Positions 24,841 to 33,626 of a stretch of DNA of 42,348 bases are shown here, piece by piece; within the stretch, counting starts at the first letter, position 1, and each line of letters begins with the position of its first letter. The notes beneath the pieces were generated by a model, which made no database searches, was not told the DNA's origin, and worked only from the letters and a program-made list of their open reading frames with translations. The stretch lies in the NCBI GenBank assembly GCA_002841315.1, contig PHEW01000012.1, positions 1 through 42,348 on the forward strand, written 5' to 3'. The DNA comes from Actinobacteria bacterium HGW-Actinobacteria-4. Lineage in GTDB: Bacteria > Actinomycetota > Actinomycetes > Actinomycetales > Demequinaceae. Position numbers and translations under genes: made by a program.

Positions 24841-25430
24841 TGAACACCGCGCGGCGGCTGAACGTCGCCATTGTGGGAGACACGGGCGTGGGCAAGTCCT
24901 CGCTGGTCAACGCGATCTTTAACGACCAGCGCGCTGCGACGGGCATCGGCGCGCCCGTCACCGAGGGCGCTGAGTACCACGTGAGCCACGACGGCACGGT
25001 GGGCGTGTGGGATTTTGGGGGGTTCGAACACGGGGGTGACGTGCCGCCGCTGGATGGGCTGCGGGAGCGGCTCGCGCAGATCCAGTCGGGCAGCCAAGAT
25101 CAGGCGATCGCCGTCGCGTGGTTCTGCTGGGATGCGTCGAGCGCGCGCGTGACGGACGGCCACCGGGCGCTCATCGCGGCACTGGTCAATGCGGGTGTGC
25201 CCGTGGTGGGCGTCCTGACCAAGGTGCTGCGGCGGGGCGACGCCATCAAAGAGGAGCACAGCGAGTTCGCGCAGTGGATCGAGGGCGAGGACCTAGGGCT
25301 GGCGGACCCGCAGGTCTACGTCACGGCCGTGGTGGCGGACCCTGACTTTGGGGTGGAAGTCCACGGTCTCGCGCAGTTGCTACGAGCGACGTCGGCTCTC
25401 GCATCCGCGGCTCCAGAAGAGCTTCATTGA
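24840..25430 (+). CDS. P-loop GTPase paralogue lacking the C-terminal domain
   Basis: A 196-residue paralogue of the preceding GTPase. It begins only seven residues before the first strand (NVAIVGDTGVGKSSLVNAIF), so the GTG at 24840 is nearly forced. VWDFGGFEHG and VLTKVLRRG match the second and third G motifs of the paralogue, with the fourth-position residue differing (Leu for His). It ends just after the G domain (LAQLLRATSALAS), lacking both the N-terminal helix and the DUF697-like part. It could act as a partner of the full protein or be a decayed duplicate. The 5' junction is the stop-start relay. Confidence 0.78.
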   Translation: MNTARRLNVAIVGDTGVGKSSLVNAIFNDQRAATGIGAPVTEGAEYHVSHDGTVGVWDFGGFEHGGDVPPLDGLRERLAQIQSGSQDQAIAVAWFCWDASSARVTDGHRALIAALVNAGVPVVGVLTKVLRRGDAIKEEHSEFAQWIEGEDLGLADPQVYVTAVVADPDFGVEVHGLAQLLRATSALASAAPEELH

Positions 25431-25520
25431 CGGGACAGTGGCGCGCCACTACGGTGAGATTCACCATCACCATCGCGTGATCTCCGCACCACCATCGTCA
25501 CCAAGAGTGAGGACACTGCC

Positions 25521-25820
25521 ATGCAGGAAACGGCCGGCAACACCTACATTGGCTCGTTCATCTGGCTGGCGGCCGTGTCCATCGTGGCCGGAATCGCCGG
25601 CGGGCTCGCTTTTCAAGTGCCCTACGAGGGCTTCAACTGGGGTTGGTGCTTCCTCGTTGGCGCGTTGGCTGCTGTCGTCAACGCTCCCGTGGTGATGGCT
25701 TTCTGGCTATTCGGCACCTTCGCTCATCAGACCACCAGCCGCCTTGAACGGGTGGAGGCCGAGCTCGTGACGCTGCACGGCATGCTCACGCCACAGCCTG
25801 ATCGTGGAGACGCGCCTTAG
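25521..25820 (+). CDS. Small two-helix membrane protein
   Basis: A 99-residue protein of unrecognised family. Two hydrophobic segments, IWLAAVSIVAGIAGGLAF and FLVGALAAVVNAPVVMAFWLF, are followed by a short helical tail (TSRLERVEAELVTLHGML) that could be a coiled coil. GAGG lies about ten bases upstream of the ATG. It lies 90 bases after the second GTPase and 64 bases before the membrane hydrolase. A 14-base perfect palindrome AGTGGCGCGCCACT is at 25437-25450 in the upstream gap. Confidence 0.6.
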   Translation: MQETAGNTYIGSFIWLAAVSIVAGIAGGLAFQVPYEGFNWGWCFLVGALAAVVNAPVVMAFWLFGTFAHQTTSRLERVEAELVTLHGMLTPQPDRGDAP

Positions 25821-25872
25821 CCAACCCACCCCTCGCACAGCCAGGAGGCACCACCCACACTCGCACCCGACG

Positions 25873-25878
25873 TACCCT
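25873..25878 (+). promoter_or_regulatory. Leaderless -10 box deciding the membrane hydrolase start
   Basis: TACCCT is six bases before the GTG at 25885. The frame extends to a GTG at 25804, which overlaps the previous gene and has neither a ribosome site nor such a box, so 25885 is preferred. Confidence 0.5.
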
Positions 25879-25884
25879 CAAGAT

Positions 25885-27606
25885 GTGCCCACCGCTCAGA
25901 CACCGTCGCGCCGCAAAGCGCCCCGCCACCCCCGCACCCGCCCCCGCTCGTGGCGTGAGATTCTCGCGCCCAGGTTCAGCCGCGTAGGGCTGCTGGCTGG
26001 CCTACTGTTCGTGTCCCTGTCGCTGGTGCCGTCGCTACTCCCGCGCACGCCCATCCTGCAGGGAGTGGTCACGGGCGTCGCGGTGGCGCTGGGCTATGGA
26101 ATGGGCGTAGCGGCGCGCGCACTATGGCGATTCTTCGAGCTCCCCATCCTGGCCACACACGTGCGCCGGCCCGCCGCGCTCGCCGCCCTGGTGGTGCTCA
26201 CGGCCGTCCTTGGCCACCGGATTTGGCACTATGTGGGCTGGCAGAACGAGGTGCGCGCGCTGTTCGGCATGCCCACGGTGGGCGCAGGCGTGTGGGTCAG
26301 AATCATCGCCGTCGCGTTCCTCACCGCCGCAGTGCTGCTGGTGATCGCGCGCACGCTCCGAGTGATCTTCCGCAAGATCGCCGATGCTCTCTCGCGTTTC
26401 CTTCCCCGTCGCCTTGCCATCACCATGGGTGCCACGCTGTCATTCCTGGCCGTGTGGGGGCTGGTGACCGGCGTGCTGGTGAACGCGTTCTTTGTGGGCG
26501 CCAACTGGATGTTCTCCCCCGTTGACCTGGCCACGGCACCCCGGGTGGAGGAGGCCCGGTCTGTGTTCCGCTCCGGCAGCCCCCGCTCCGTGGTGGAGTG
26601 GGACTCGCTGGGTCGCCAGGGCCGCAACTTTGTGGCCAGCGGTCCGTCGGTGGATGACCTCAACGCCTTTCACGGAGGCACCGACGCCAAGATGCCCATC
26701 CGCGTCTACGTGGGCCTGCGCTCCGCGGAGACCACCGAGGAACGCACCCAACTGCTGCTGGACGAGCTGATCCGCACCGGCGCGTTCGAGCGCGAAGCGC
26801 TCATGATCGCCATCACCACCGGCACCGGCTGGCTCGACGCCAACGCCATGGCCACGTTCGAGTACATGTTCAACGGAGACACTGCCATCGCGGGCGCACA
26901 GTACTCGTACCTGCCCAGTTGGATCTCGACGCTCGCGGACCAAGAGGTGGTAACCGCCCAATCGCTCGCACTGTTCCGCGCCGTCCAGGATCACTGGTCC
27001 AGGATGAACCCGGAGACGCGGCCCAAGATCTACCTGTTTGGACTGTCGCTTGGCTCCTACGGCGTGGAGGCGATCCTGCGCTCCCCCAGCATCATCAACG
27101 ACCCCATCGAGGGCGCCCTCATGGCAGGGCCCACGTTCCTCAACCCCATGCACTCCGAACTCACCGACGGCCGGGACGCCGGCAGCTCCGCCGCCCTGCC
27201 GATGTTCGACACCGGCCGCACCGTGCGCTTCACCGGCGAGGACAACAACCTGACCCGCGGCCTGGCGACGTGGGGCCCGTCGCGCATTGTCTACCTGCAA
27301 CACGGCTCTGACCCCGTCACGTTCTTCTCCCCCGAACTGGCCTGGTCGCGCCCCGCGTGGCTCGACAACGGCTACCGCGCACCGGACGTGTCCCGCGAGA
27401 TGGGCTGGGCACCGGTGATCACCATGTGGCAGGTCGCGATCGACCTAGCCAGCGCAGACGGCGTGCCCGTGGGCTATGGCCACAAGTACTCGGCGCAGGC
27501 GTTCGCGCAGTCGTGGGCGGGCGTCATTGGGGACGATGCTTGGGATCAGCGACGCGTCGAAGCGTTGGTGGCGTTCATGGCCAGTGAGCAAGCCGGGATT
27601 CGGTAG
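25885..27606 (+). CDS. Membrane alpha/beta-hydrolase family protein (Abhydrolase_9-like)
   Basis: A 573-residue protein if started at GTG 25885, or 600 from GTG 25804. After a basic tail come about four membrane helices ([73 protein letters not shown]). These match the N-terminal domain that precedes this hydrolase family. The C-terminal hydrolase domain has [17 protein letters not shown] with the nucleophile Ser in [20 protein letters not shown] and a His in VGYGHKYS are candidate acid and base. Such proteins are widespread in Actinobacteria and uncharacterised; a lipid substrate is often suggested. Confidence 0.82.
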   Translation: MPTAQTPSRRKAPRHPRTRPRSWREILAPRFSRVGLLAGLLFVSLSLVPSLLPRTPILQGVVTGVAVALGYGMGVAARALWRFFELPILATHVRRPAALAALVVLTAVLGHRIWHYVGWQNEVRALFGMPTVGAGVWVRIIAVAFLTAAVLLVIARTLRVIFRKIADALSRFLPRRLAITMGATLSFLAVWGLVTGVLVNAFFVGANWMFSPVDLATAPRVEEARSVFRSGSPRSVVEWDSLGRQGRNFVASGPSVDDLNAFHGGTDAKMPIRVYVGLRSAETTEERTQLLLDELIRTGAFEREALMIAITTGTGWLDANAMATFEYMFNGDTAIAGAQYSYLPSWISTLADQEVVTAQSLALFRAVQDHWSRMNPETRPKIYLFGLSLGSYGVEAILRSPSIINDPIEGALMAGPTFLNPMHSELTDGRDAGSSAALPMFDTGRTVRFTGEDNNLTRGLATWGPSRIVYLQHGSDPVTFFSPELAWSRPAWLDNGYRAPDVSREMGWAPVITMWQVAIDLASADGVPVGYGHKYSAQAFAQSWAGVIGDDAWDQRRVEALVAFMASEQAGIR

Positions 27607-27731
27607 GCGCGCCTGGGCGACCTGGACCACCGCGGCTTGAGGGTCCACCGCGGCTTCCGGGCACTAGTTCCCGAGCCCTCGTTCCGCTTCCGTGCCATGC
27701 TGAGAACAGCCGCACCAACCCGGAGGGCCCC

Positions 27732-30188
27732 ATGCACACCACACCCTGGACCGCACGCACCACAGACGCCGCGTCTGACACCGAAATCCACGGCATCGAC
27801 AAGTGGTGGCGAGCGACCAACTACCTCAGCGTCGGCCAAATCTACCTGCTGGACAACCCGCTGCTGCGCGAGCCGCTGCACCGCGACCATGTGAAGCCGC
27901 GCCTAGTGGGCCACTGGGGCACCACCCCGGGCCTCAACTTCATCTATGCCCACCTGAACCGCATGATCACGGCGCGCCGCCAGCCCACCATGTACATCAT
28001 CGGCCCCGGACACGGCGGGCCTGGCCTGGTGGCGTCGTCGTTCCTTGACGGCACCTACACCGAGACCTACCCGGACATCTCGTATGACGAGGCTGGCATC
28101 GGACGCCTGTTCAAGCAGTTCTCCTTCCCCGGCGGCATCCCCTCGCACGTGGCCCCGGAGACCCCGGGCTCGATTCACGAAGGCGGCGAGCTGGGCTACG
28201 CACTCAGCCACGCGTACGGCGCAGCATTCGACAACCCTGACCTGCTGGTCGCGGCGGTGGTGGGCGACGGCGAGGCGGAGACCGGGCCGCTCGCCACCAG
28301 CTGGCACTCCAACAAGTTCATCAACCCCGCGACCGACGGCGTGGTGCTGCCCATCCTGCACCTCAACGGCTACAAGATCGCGAACCCCACGGTGCTGGCG
28401 CGCATCAGCGAGGACGAACTGGAATCGCTCATGGTGGGCTACGGCCACAAGCCGCACCTGTTCACGGCCGGGTTTGACGACGAGCCCGCGTTGTCGATCC
28501 ACGCCCGCTTCGCGGCCGTCTTGGACAACGTCATGGATGAGATCGCCGCGATCAAGGCGGAGGCAGCCACCAACCCGGACATGCCGCGACCCATGTGGCC
28601 CATGATCGTGCTGCGCTCGCCCAAAGGCTGGACGTGCCCGCCCACCATCGACGGCAAGAAAACGGAAGGCTCGTGGCGATCGCACCAGGTGCCCCTAGCA
28701 TCGGCCAGAGACACCGACGCCCACCTCACAGTGCTCGAAGACTGGATGCGTTCCTACGAACCCCAGACGCTGTTCGACGAACACGGCGCGCCTCTTCCCG
28801 ACGTCACCGCGCTCGCTCCTGAGGGCGAGCTGCGCATGAGCGCAAGCCCCCACGCGAACGGCGGGCTGCTGCTGCGGGACCTGCGCTTGCCCGACTTCCG
28901 CGACTATGCCGTCGACGTGCCCGTGCCGGGATCGGCCATCGTGGAGGCCACGCGCGTGCTGGGCGGCTACCTCACCGGTGTGATGGCGGCGAACACCGAC
29001 AACTTCCGCATCTTTGCGCCCGACGAACTGGCCTCCAACCGCATCCACGGGGTGCTGGACGTGACGAACAAGGTGTGGAACGCAGGGCTGGACGAGGACG
29101 ACGAAAACCTGGCACCCCACGGGCGCGTGGTGGAGGTGCTGTCCGAGCACCAATGCCAAGGCTGGCTCGAAGGCTACCTGCTGACGGGGCGTCATGGCCT
29201 GTTCACGTCCTATGAGGCGTTCATTCACATCATCGACTCAATGTTCAACCAGCACGCCAAGTGGCTCAAGGTCGCGGGTGAACTCCCGTGGCGCAGGCCC
29301 GTCGCGTCGCTGAACTATCTGCTGTCCAGCCACGTGTGGCGCCAGGACCACAACGGGTTCTCGCACCAGGACCCCGGCTTCATCGACCACGTGGTCAACA
29401 AGAAGGCCGAGGTGGTGCGGGTGTACTTGCCGCCGGACGCCAACACTCTGCTGTCGACGTACGATCACTGCCTGCGCTCCCGCAACTACGTCAACGTGGT
29501 GGTAGCTGGCAAGCAACCGCAAGCCTCATGGCTCACCATGGACCAGGCCATTGACCACTGCACGCGCGGGCTGGGAATCTGGGAGTTCGCCTCCAACGTG
29601 CCGCTGGGCGAAGAGCCGGACGTGGTGTTGGCTGCCGCAGGCGACGTGCCAACGCTTGAGGTGCTGGCCGCGATCGACATCATCCGCACCCGGCTGCCTG
29701 ACCTCAAAGTGCGCATGGTCAACGTGGTGGACCTCATGAAGCTGCAACCCGAAGAGGAACACCCGCACGGCATGGCGGACCGCGACTTCGACCAGGTGTT
29801 CACCACGGACAAGCCCATCATCTTCAACTACCACGGCTACCCGTGGCTGATCCACCGCCTCACCTACCGCCGCACCGGGCACGCAAACCTGCACGTGCGC
29901 GGCTTCAAGGAAGAGGGCACCACCACCACGCCGTTCGACATGGCAATGCTCAACGACATTGACCGGTTCCACTTGGTCATGGACGTCATCGATCGGGTGC
30001 CGGGCCTGGGCACTCGAGCGGCGTCGCTGCGTCAGGAGCTGTTCGACATGCGCTTGGCTGCGCGCCGCTACGCGCGGGAACACGGCGCTGACCTGCCCGA
30101 GGTCAACGACTGGGCATGGCCCGCCGCCCGGGAAATGGTGGACCGCGATGTCAGCGCGACGGCCGCGACCGGAGGGGACAACGAGTAA
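27732..30188 (+). CDS. xfp: Xylulose-5-phosphate/fructose-6-phosphate phosphoketolase
   Basis: An 818-residue thiamine diphosphate enzyme that splits xylulose-5-P (and usually fructose-6-P) with phosphate to acetyl-P plus glyceraldehyde-3-P or erythrose-4-P. The N-terminus ([18 protein letters not shown]) and the HIGPGHG-like [10 protein letters not shown] are diagnostic. [12 protein letters not shown], then [19 protein letters not shown] (ThDP/metal binding) and HQDPGF in the second domain follow. Length and motifs are complete. The ATG has GGAGGG five bases upstream. It gives a bypass of lower glycolysis producing acetyl-P; no acetate kinase gene lies in the window. It is single-gene by spacing. 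Confidence 0.95.
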   Translation: MHTTPWTARTTDAASDTEIHGIDKWWRATNYLSVGQIYLLDNPLLREPLHRDHVKPRLVGHWGTTPGLNFIYAHLNRMITARRQPTMYIIGPGHGGPGLVASSFLDGTYTETYPDISYDEAGIGRLFKQFSFPGGIPSHVAPETPGSIHEGGELGYALSHAYGAAFDNPDLLVAAVVGDGEAETGPLATSWHSNKFINPATDGVVLPILHLNGYKIANPTVLARISEDELESLMVGYGHKPHLFTAGFDDEPALSIHARFAAVLDNVMDEIAAIKAEAATNPDMPRPMWPMIVLRSPKGWTCPPTIDGKKTEGSWRSHQVPLASARDTDAHLTVLEDWMRSYEPQTLFDEHGAPLPDVTALAPEGELRMSASPHANGGLLLRDLRLPDFRDYAVDVPVPGSAIVEATRVLGGYLTGVMAANTDNFRIFAPDELASNRIHGVLDVTNKVWNAGLDEDDENLAPHGRVVEVLSEHQCQGWLEGYLLTGRHGLFTSYEAFIHIIDSMFNQHAKWLKVAGELPWRRPVASLNYLLSSHVWRQDHNGFSHQDPGFIDHVVNKKAEVVRVYLPPDANTLLSTYDHCLRSRNYVNVVVAGKQPQASWLTMDQAIDHCTRGLGIWEFASNVPLGEEPDVVLAAAGDVPTLEVLAAIDIIRTRLPDLKVRMVNVVDLMKLQPEEEHPHGMADRDFDQVFTTDKPIIFNYHGYPWLIHRLTYRRTGHANLHVRGFKEEGTTTTPFDMAMLNDIDRFHLVMDVIDRVPGLGTRAASLRQELFDMRLAARRYAREHGADLPEVNDWAWPAAREMVDRDVSATAATGGDNE

Positions 30189-30224
30189 GGCCCTGGGTGA
30201 CAGGCACTACTGAGGGAGCGCGTT

Positions 30225-30395
30225 ATGGCGGAGCCACCTGGTCAGGAGGTCGGCGACATAGACGAGGCCGATGCTCAGCGGGCCTTCGCCGCAGGCTACG
30301 ACGAGGTGCTCGAGTCCATCGGCCGCTTCAACGTGGCCATGGTGGGCGACACCGGCGTGGGCAGGACGCGCTCGGCGCCGAGGGCTAGTCGGTGA
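30225..30395 (+). pseudogene. N-terminal fragment of a third DUF697-type GTPase
   Basis: A 56-codon frame with a Shine-Dalgarno. It aligns with the first 46 residues of the GTPase at 23644: AFAAGYDEVLESIGRFNVAM against AFTEGYDEALEALGRFNLAI. It then ends abruptly inside the P-loop, where GVGK becomes GVGR and unrelated codons lead to a stop. The break is next to a perfect 12-base palindrome CTCGGCGCCGAG (30371-30382). The remaining G domain is absent, and the 3' end runs into the convergent DUF3137-like gene by 11 bases. It is a relic of a deleted paralogue. The 10-mer GGCCGATGCT is inside it (30266-30275). Confidence 0.7.
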
Positions 30396-31344
30396 GCAGG
30401 TGCCCCGGCACCCGCTGCGCGAACTCCCACGCCAGCGCGAGGTGATCGGTGAGCGGAGCATCGGCCCTCCTGCCGCTGTCCCACACCAGCACGTAGCCGT
30501 TGTCCACGCGCACCGCGAGGTCCTCGCGCGGGTAGTTCATCAAGAACTCCATCATCCGCGGGTCCAGCACGGCGTGCGCGGTGCGAGCGTCGGTTGCCTT
30601 GACGCGCCAGCGGTCGTTGAACTGCGGGGACTCAAATTCGACGTCAGCGGCGCCCAGGAGGCGTCGGAGCGCTGCGTCGAAACCCTCGGGTAGCAAGTCA
30701 AACGCGGGGATCGGGCGCGGCAGCCTCGCGTATGCCACACGGAGGGCCACCACCTGCACCTTGCCGCCCACGCCAGCGTCGCCCTGGAAACGGAACGCAC
30801 CGCACTCGAGCCCCTCGCGCTCGCCGCGCACGGCGGGGCGCACCATGGCGCCGCGCGCGCCCGCGAAGGGAGCTAACGTCCAGCCTTCGGCGAGGTCCGG
30901 AGCATCTGGCACGAACGTCCAGTGATGGCGGCGTGCCAAAGACTTGAGCTCGGCGTTGATGGAGTTCTCGCGAAGATTGGTGCGGGCCGCGAAGACCCAC
31001 GCAGCAACCATGGGCACCAGGGCGAGCCCGCCATATAGCAACCAGCCGTCGTAGAAGCCCGCACTTATCCAGCCTTGCACCACCCACGCGCCACCCATCA
31101 TCGCCACCACGATGTAGACCACCAAGAAGGGGATGCTGCACACCACAATGAGTTCGCGCGTGCGGCGAACACCCTCCAGTGTGCGGAACTGCTTGTTGCC
31201 CAACGCCGAGTCCGTGAAGCGGGTGCCGGGCTTGCGGGTGTCGGCTGGCAAGGGGGTGCCAGCTTGGGTGGCGGTTGCGGCACTGGCACGGCTGCGACTC
31301 GTGGCGAGGCGCGCCAACGCGCGGGCCCGACGAAGTTCTCGCAT
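30385..31344 (-). CDS. DUF3137-like membrane protein
   Basis: A 319-residue protein; the ATG at 31344 is chosen over a longer frame because TAGAGT lies seven bases upstream (31357-31352). Two adjacent membrane helices (LIVVCSIPFLVVYIVVAMM and LLYGGLALVPMVAAWVFAA) follow a basic N-terminus. The cytosolic C-terminal part resembles DUF3137: a strand-rich domain with FDLLPEGFDAALRRLLG and FESPQFNDRWRVKATDARTA, ending AWEFAQRVPGHLLTD. The family has no known function. It converges on a GTPase fragment that its 3' end overlaps. Confidence 0.6.
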   Translation of the reverse strand: MRELRRARALARLATSRSRASAATATQAGTPLPADTRKPGTRFTDSALGNKQFRTLEGVRRTRELIVVCSIPFLVVYIVVAMMGGAWVVQGWISAGFYDGWLLYGGLALVPMVAAWVFAARTNLRENSINAELKSLARRHHWTFVPDAPDLAEGWTLAPFAGARGAMVRPAVRGEREGLECGAFRFQGDAGVGGKVQVVALRVAYARLPRPIPAFDLLPEGFDAALRRLLGAADVEFESPQFNDRWRVKATDARTAHAVLDPRMMEFLMNYPREDLAVRVDNGYVLVWDSGRRADAPLTDHLALAWEFAQRVPGHLLTD

Positions 31345-31520
31345 GCCGAACACTCTAGCGATGGGCGGCGCGAATGGCGCGGGTGGTGTGGGTGGCGGGT
31401 GCTGAAGCCGCGCAAGCGCGCCAAGACTGACCAATAGGTTCACGCGAGGTCAGAAACCGTGCCAGAACTGACCACCAGCGCGCCGGCTGGGAGTGATGTG
31501 GGCGGCGCGTGCGGGGTCAG

Positions 31521-32018
31521 TTACGCGTCGCAGTTGTCCAGCTCAGTCTCCGCCAACGGAAGCCCCTCAGGGGTGACGTAGGTGACGAGCAGCACCACGG
31601 CATCGGCGCCCTCGTTCTTGCCTTCGTGGATGTAGCCGGAACCCTCCGTCAGCGAGTCACCGGCGCTGTACTCGTGCACGCCGTCCGGGTAGATGGGCGC
31701 GTAGTGGGTCAGCGTGCCCTGCTCGACCACGGCGATGAGGCTGCCGTAGTGGCAGTGGAGGCCGGTGCCCGCGCCGGGCTCAATGGTGATGCGGCGGAAC
31801 GTCACATTGGTGGGGCCGTCGACGTCCACGTCCACGTCTGATGCTTGCGTGCCCGTGGCGAGGTCCTCGGCGGTGACCGGGGCGGGGGTAATGATGTCGA
31901 CGGGGGTCGTCGCTTCTGCTGGCTCTTCGGCGGAGCAGGCTGCGAGGAGCGCGGCGGCGAGGGCCACGAGGGCGGCGGCGGTAGCTGCTGTGCGGGGGCG
32001 GGCTGGCGTCGAGGTCAT
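31521..32018 (-). CDS. Cupin-domain lipoprotein
   Basis: A 165-residue protein. The ATG at 32018 is chosen because TACCGT is six bases upstream and a signal peptide follows directly: TAATAAALVALAAALLAAC, with a lipobox ending in Cys. A short linker leads to a cupin fold: ITIEPGAGTGLHCHYGSL provides the first metal-binding His pair, YSAGDSLTEGSGYIHEGKN the second block. The protein would be anchored on the outer face of the cytoplasmic membrane. The ligand is unknown. Two Cys near the ends of the domain (HCHY, DNCDA) might pair. Confidence 0.72.
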   Translation of the reverse strand: MTSTPARPRTAATAAALVALAAALLAACSAEEPAEATTPVDIITPAPVTAEDLATGTQASDVDVDVDGPTNVTFRRITIEPGAGTGLHCHYGSLIAVVEQGTLTHYAPIYPDGVHEYSAGDSLTEGSGYIHEGKNEGADAVVLLVTYVTPEGLPLAETELDNCDA

Positions 32019-32024
32019 AGGGGG

Positions 32025-32030
32025 ACGGTA
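32025..32030 (-). promoter_or_regulatory. Leaderless -10 box of cupin lipoprotein gene
   Basis: On the minus strand TACCGT is followed by six bases and the ATG at 32018. No ribosome site is present; this box selects that ATG over the upstream extension. Confidence 0.5.
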
Positions 32031-32110
32031 GCAGGGACCGTGACCGAGGAGACACGTAGTCGCAACCACTCCGTGACCTACGCACGCGGCTCCCCTGCCA
32101 CACTCGTCCC

Positions 32111-32806
32111 ATGGCTGCCATGACTGCGCCGGGTTCCCGGCTTCGCGTGACAATGCGCGTCGCCGTAGTCGCCGCGACTCTCGTAGCCGGGCTCACTTTC
32201 TCAGGATGCACCCACGAGTCGGCGCCCGCGATACCCACCGACGTTCCCCATCGCGAGAGTCCCCAACCCAACGTCCCCCGCCCCGAAGGCCACGGCGAGT
32301 TGCGCTGGGCCTCAGACATCGATCTCGAGGACCGGCCAAGCGCAGGGCTCGCTAGCAGAGGCTACGTGCTCTTCATTCCCATGGACGCTCACGACCAGTG
32401 GTGGTCCGCGTTGGGATGGGGCGTCCAGCCCATGGTGGAAGTCGAGTACCTCGACGGCCGTGTGGTGTCGCCCTATGGGATGTACCAGGGCGCGAACGCC
32501 AGGGTGGGACGAGACCTGCTCGATGAGGTCGCCAAGTTCGGCACCGTCTCCGTAGTCTCTCAGCACGGCTACTTCCTCGAGCCCACCGAGCCGGGCCTGT
32601 ACTGGGCCTGCGTGGCCGACGACTACAGCGGCGGCCTGTGGGTCAGCGGCTGCGACATCGTGTTGCTTGGGGAGCACCACGTGGTGCTCAACGAACACAT
32701 GGGGGATGTCACAGCAACTAGCGAGTACAAGGATTACAGCATGGACTACCCAGAAGGATGGACGAACATCCCCGGGTTCAACTCAAGCGCGGCCCCTGAA
32801 GTGTGA
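32111..32806 (+). CDS. Putative lipoprotein of unknown function
   Basis: A 231-residue protein with a signal peptide (RVAVVAATLVAGLTFSGC) ending in a classical lipobox L-T-F-S-G-C. The mature part is acidic and rich in aromatic residues (DQWWSALGWGVQP, EPGLYWACVADDYSGG). No family is recognised. Two Cys (WACVA, SGCDI) could form a disulfide. The start ATG at 32111 is followed by another at 32120; which is used cannot be settled. It is divergent from the cupin lipoprotein. Confidence 0.65.
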   Translation: MAAMTAPGSRLRVTMRVAVVAATLVAGLTFSGCTHESAPAIPTDVPHRESPQPNVPRPEGHGELRWASDIDLEDRPSAGLASRGYVLFIPMDAHDQWWSALGWGVQPMVEVEYLDGRVVSPYGMYQGANARVGRDLLDEVAKFGTVSVVSQHGYFLEPTEPGLYWACVADDYSGGLWVSGCDIVLLGEHHVVLNEHMGDVTATSEYKDYSMDYPEGWTNIPGFNSSAAPEV

Positions 32807-32840
32807 GGAACCTCACCAGCGGACTCGAAGAAGGCGCTCC

Positions 32841-32883
32841 TGACAAGGGCCAGTCACCCAGCTATCGCAGTGCGGCCTTGTCA
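32841..32883. terminator. Bidirectional hairpin between convergent genes
   Basis: TGACAAGGGCC (32841-32851) pairs with GGCCTTGTCA (32874-32883), ten pairs with one bulged G, around a 22-base loop. It lies between the lipoprotein (+) and the small gene ending at 32961 (-). Confidence 0.5.
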
Positions 32884-32960
32884 ATGAAATGACCTCGGCG
32901 ACGGCAAGCGTCGGCCCACCACCGTTGGTGAGGGCTCAAAACGTTGGCATCCGGGATTGG

Positions 32961-33314
32961 CTAGAGCGCGCTCGTTGTCGGGTAGCCGTCATGCCCAAAC
33001 TCAGCATCGATATCCGCAGTCAGCATTCGCATCATCTTCCTGATGTTGCGGCGGGTGGTCCAGAAGCCGAGAAGGTAGCCCCTACCCCACATCTCAATGA
33101 GGGCGTGCGCGTCACCCTGGCTCACGCGCAAGGTGTAGTGCTCACCCCATGTCAGCACGCTGTACGGGGTCGTGAAGTGGACCGTCATAGCCTCCGGGTC
33201 GATGCCCTTCAGCGGATGACGCCGAGCCACTGCGTTGCAAACCGCCTCGAAGACCGGGCCGGGCCGGGCCCGCACACGGTGCTCAAGGTAGAGCGGAGAG
33301 TTCCCCAGGGACAT
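32961..33314 (-). CDS. Hypothetical protein, 117 residues
   Basis: Not recognised. The ATG at 33314 is chosen because TACGGT is six bases upstream, although the frame extends further. The protein is compact and mixed alpha/beta: LYLEHRVRARPGPVFEAV, TVHFTTPYSVLTWGEHYTL, ALIEMWGRGYLLGFWTTRRN. It ends in a helical stretch (IRKMMRMLTADIDAEF). No signal peptide or membrane helix is seen. It may be a small ligand-binding or SRPBCC-like fold, but I cannot support that from motifs. Confidence 0.5.
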   Translation of the reverse strand: MSLGNSPLYLEHRVRARPGPVFEAVCNAVARRHPLKGIDPEAMTVHFTTPYSVLTWGEHYTLRVSQGDAHALIEMWGRGYLLGFWTTRRNIRKMMRMLTADIDAEFGHDGYPTTSAL

Positions 33315-33320
33315 GGAACA

Positions 33321-33326
33321 ACCGTA
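33321..33326 (-). promoter_or_regulatory. Leaderless -10 box of 117-residue gene
   Basis: On the minus strand TACGGT is followed by six bases and the ATG at 33314, selecting this start. No Shine-Dalgarno is seen. Confidence 0.45.
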
Positions 33327-33365
33327 CCGAACCCCTGTGCCAGACCCCAACGATGGACGTGAGGC

Positions 33366-33626
33366 ATGACATCGACCGACTTGCCGCAGGCGGACACCCC
33401 GAGTGTCGACGCGCTGGTGCGCGGGATCGTGGAGGTGGACAGTCCCGCGGATGATGAGAACCCCGCGCAGTGGGGCTGGCCGTCGCGAGAAGCGGCGGTC
33501 AGCCGCCCACGTACTGCGCCAAGTGCTGCCCCGTCAGCGTGGATCTCGCCGCGACCAGTTCCGCGGGAGTGCCCTCGAACACGATCCGCCCGCCGTCGTG
33601 GCCAGCGCCCGGGCCCAGGTCGATGA
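33366..33626 (+). pseudogene. Possible N-terminal gene fragment facing the uvrA-like gene
   Basis: From the ATG at 33366 (TGAGG just upstream) about 45 codons look protein-like (VDALVRGIVEVDSPADDE, NPAQWGWPSREAAV). The frame then runs antisense into the last codons of the UvrA-like gene (from 33499), where the composition becomes Arg/Pro-rich and typical of a shadow frame. I infer the start of a gene cut off by rearrangement, like the GTPase fragment at 30225. It may instead be non-coding. Confidence 0.3.
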
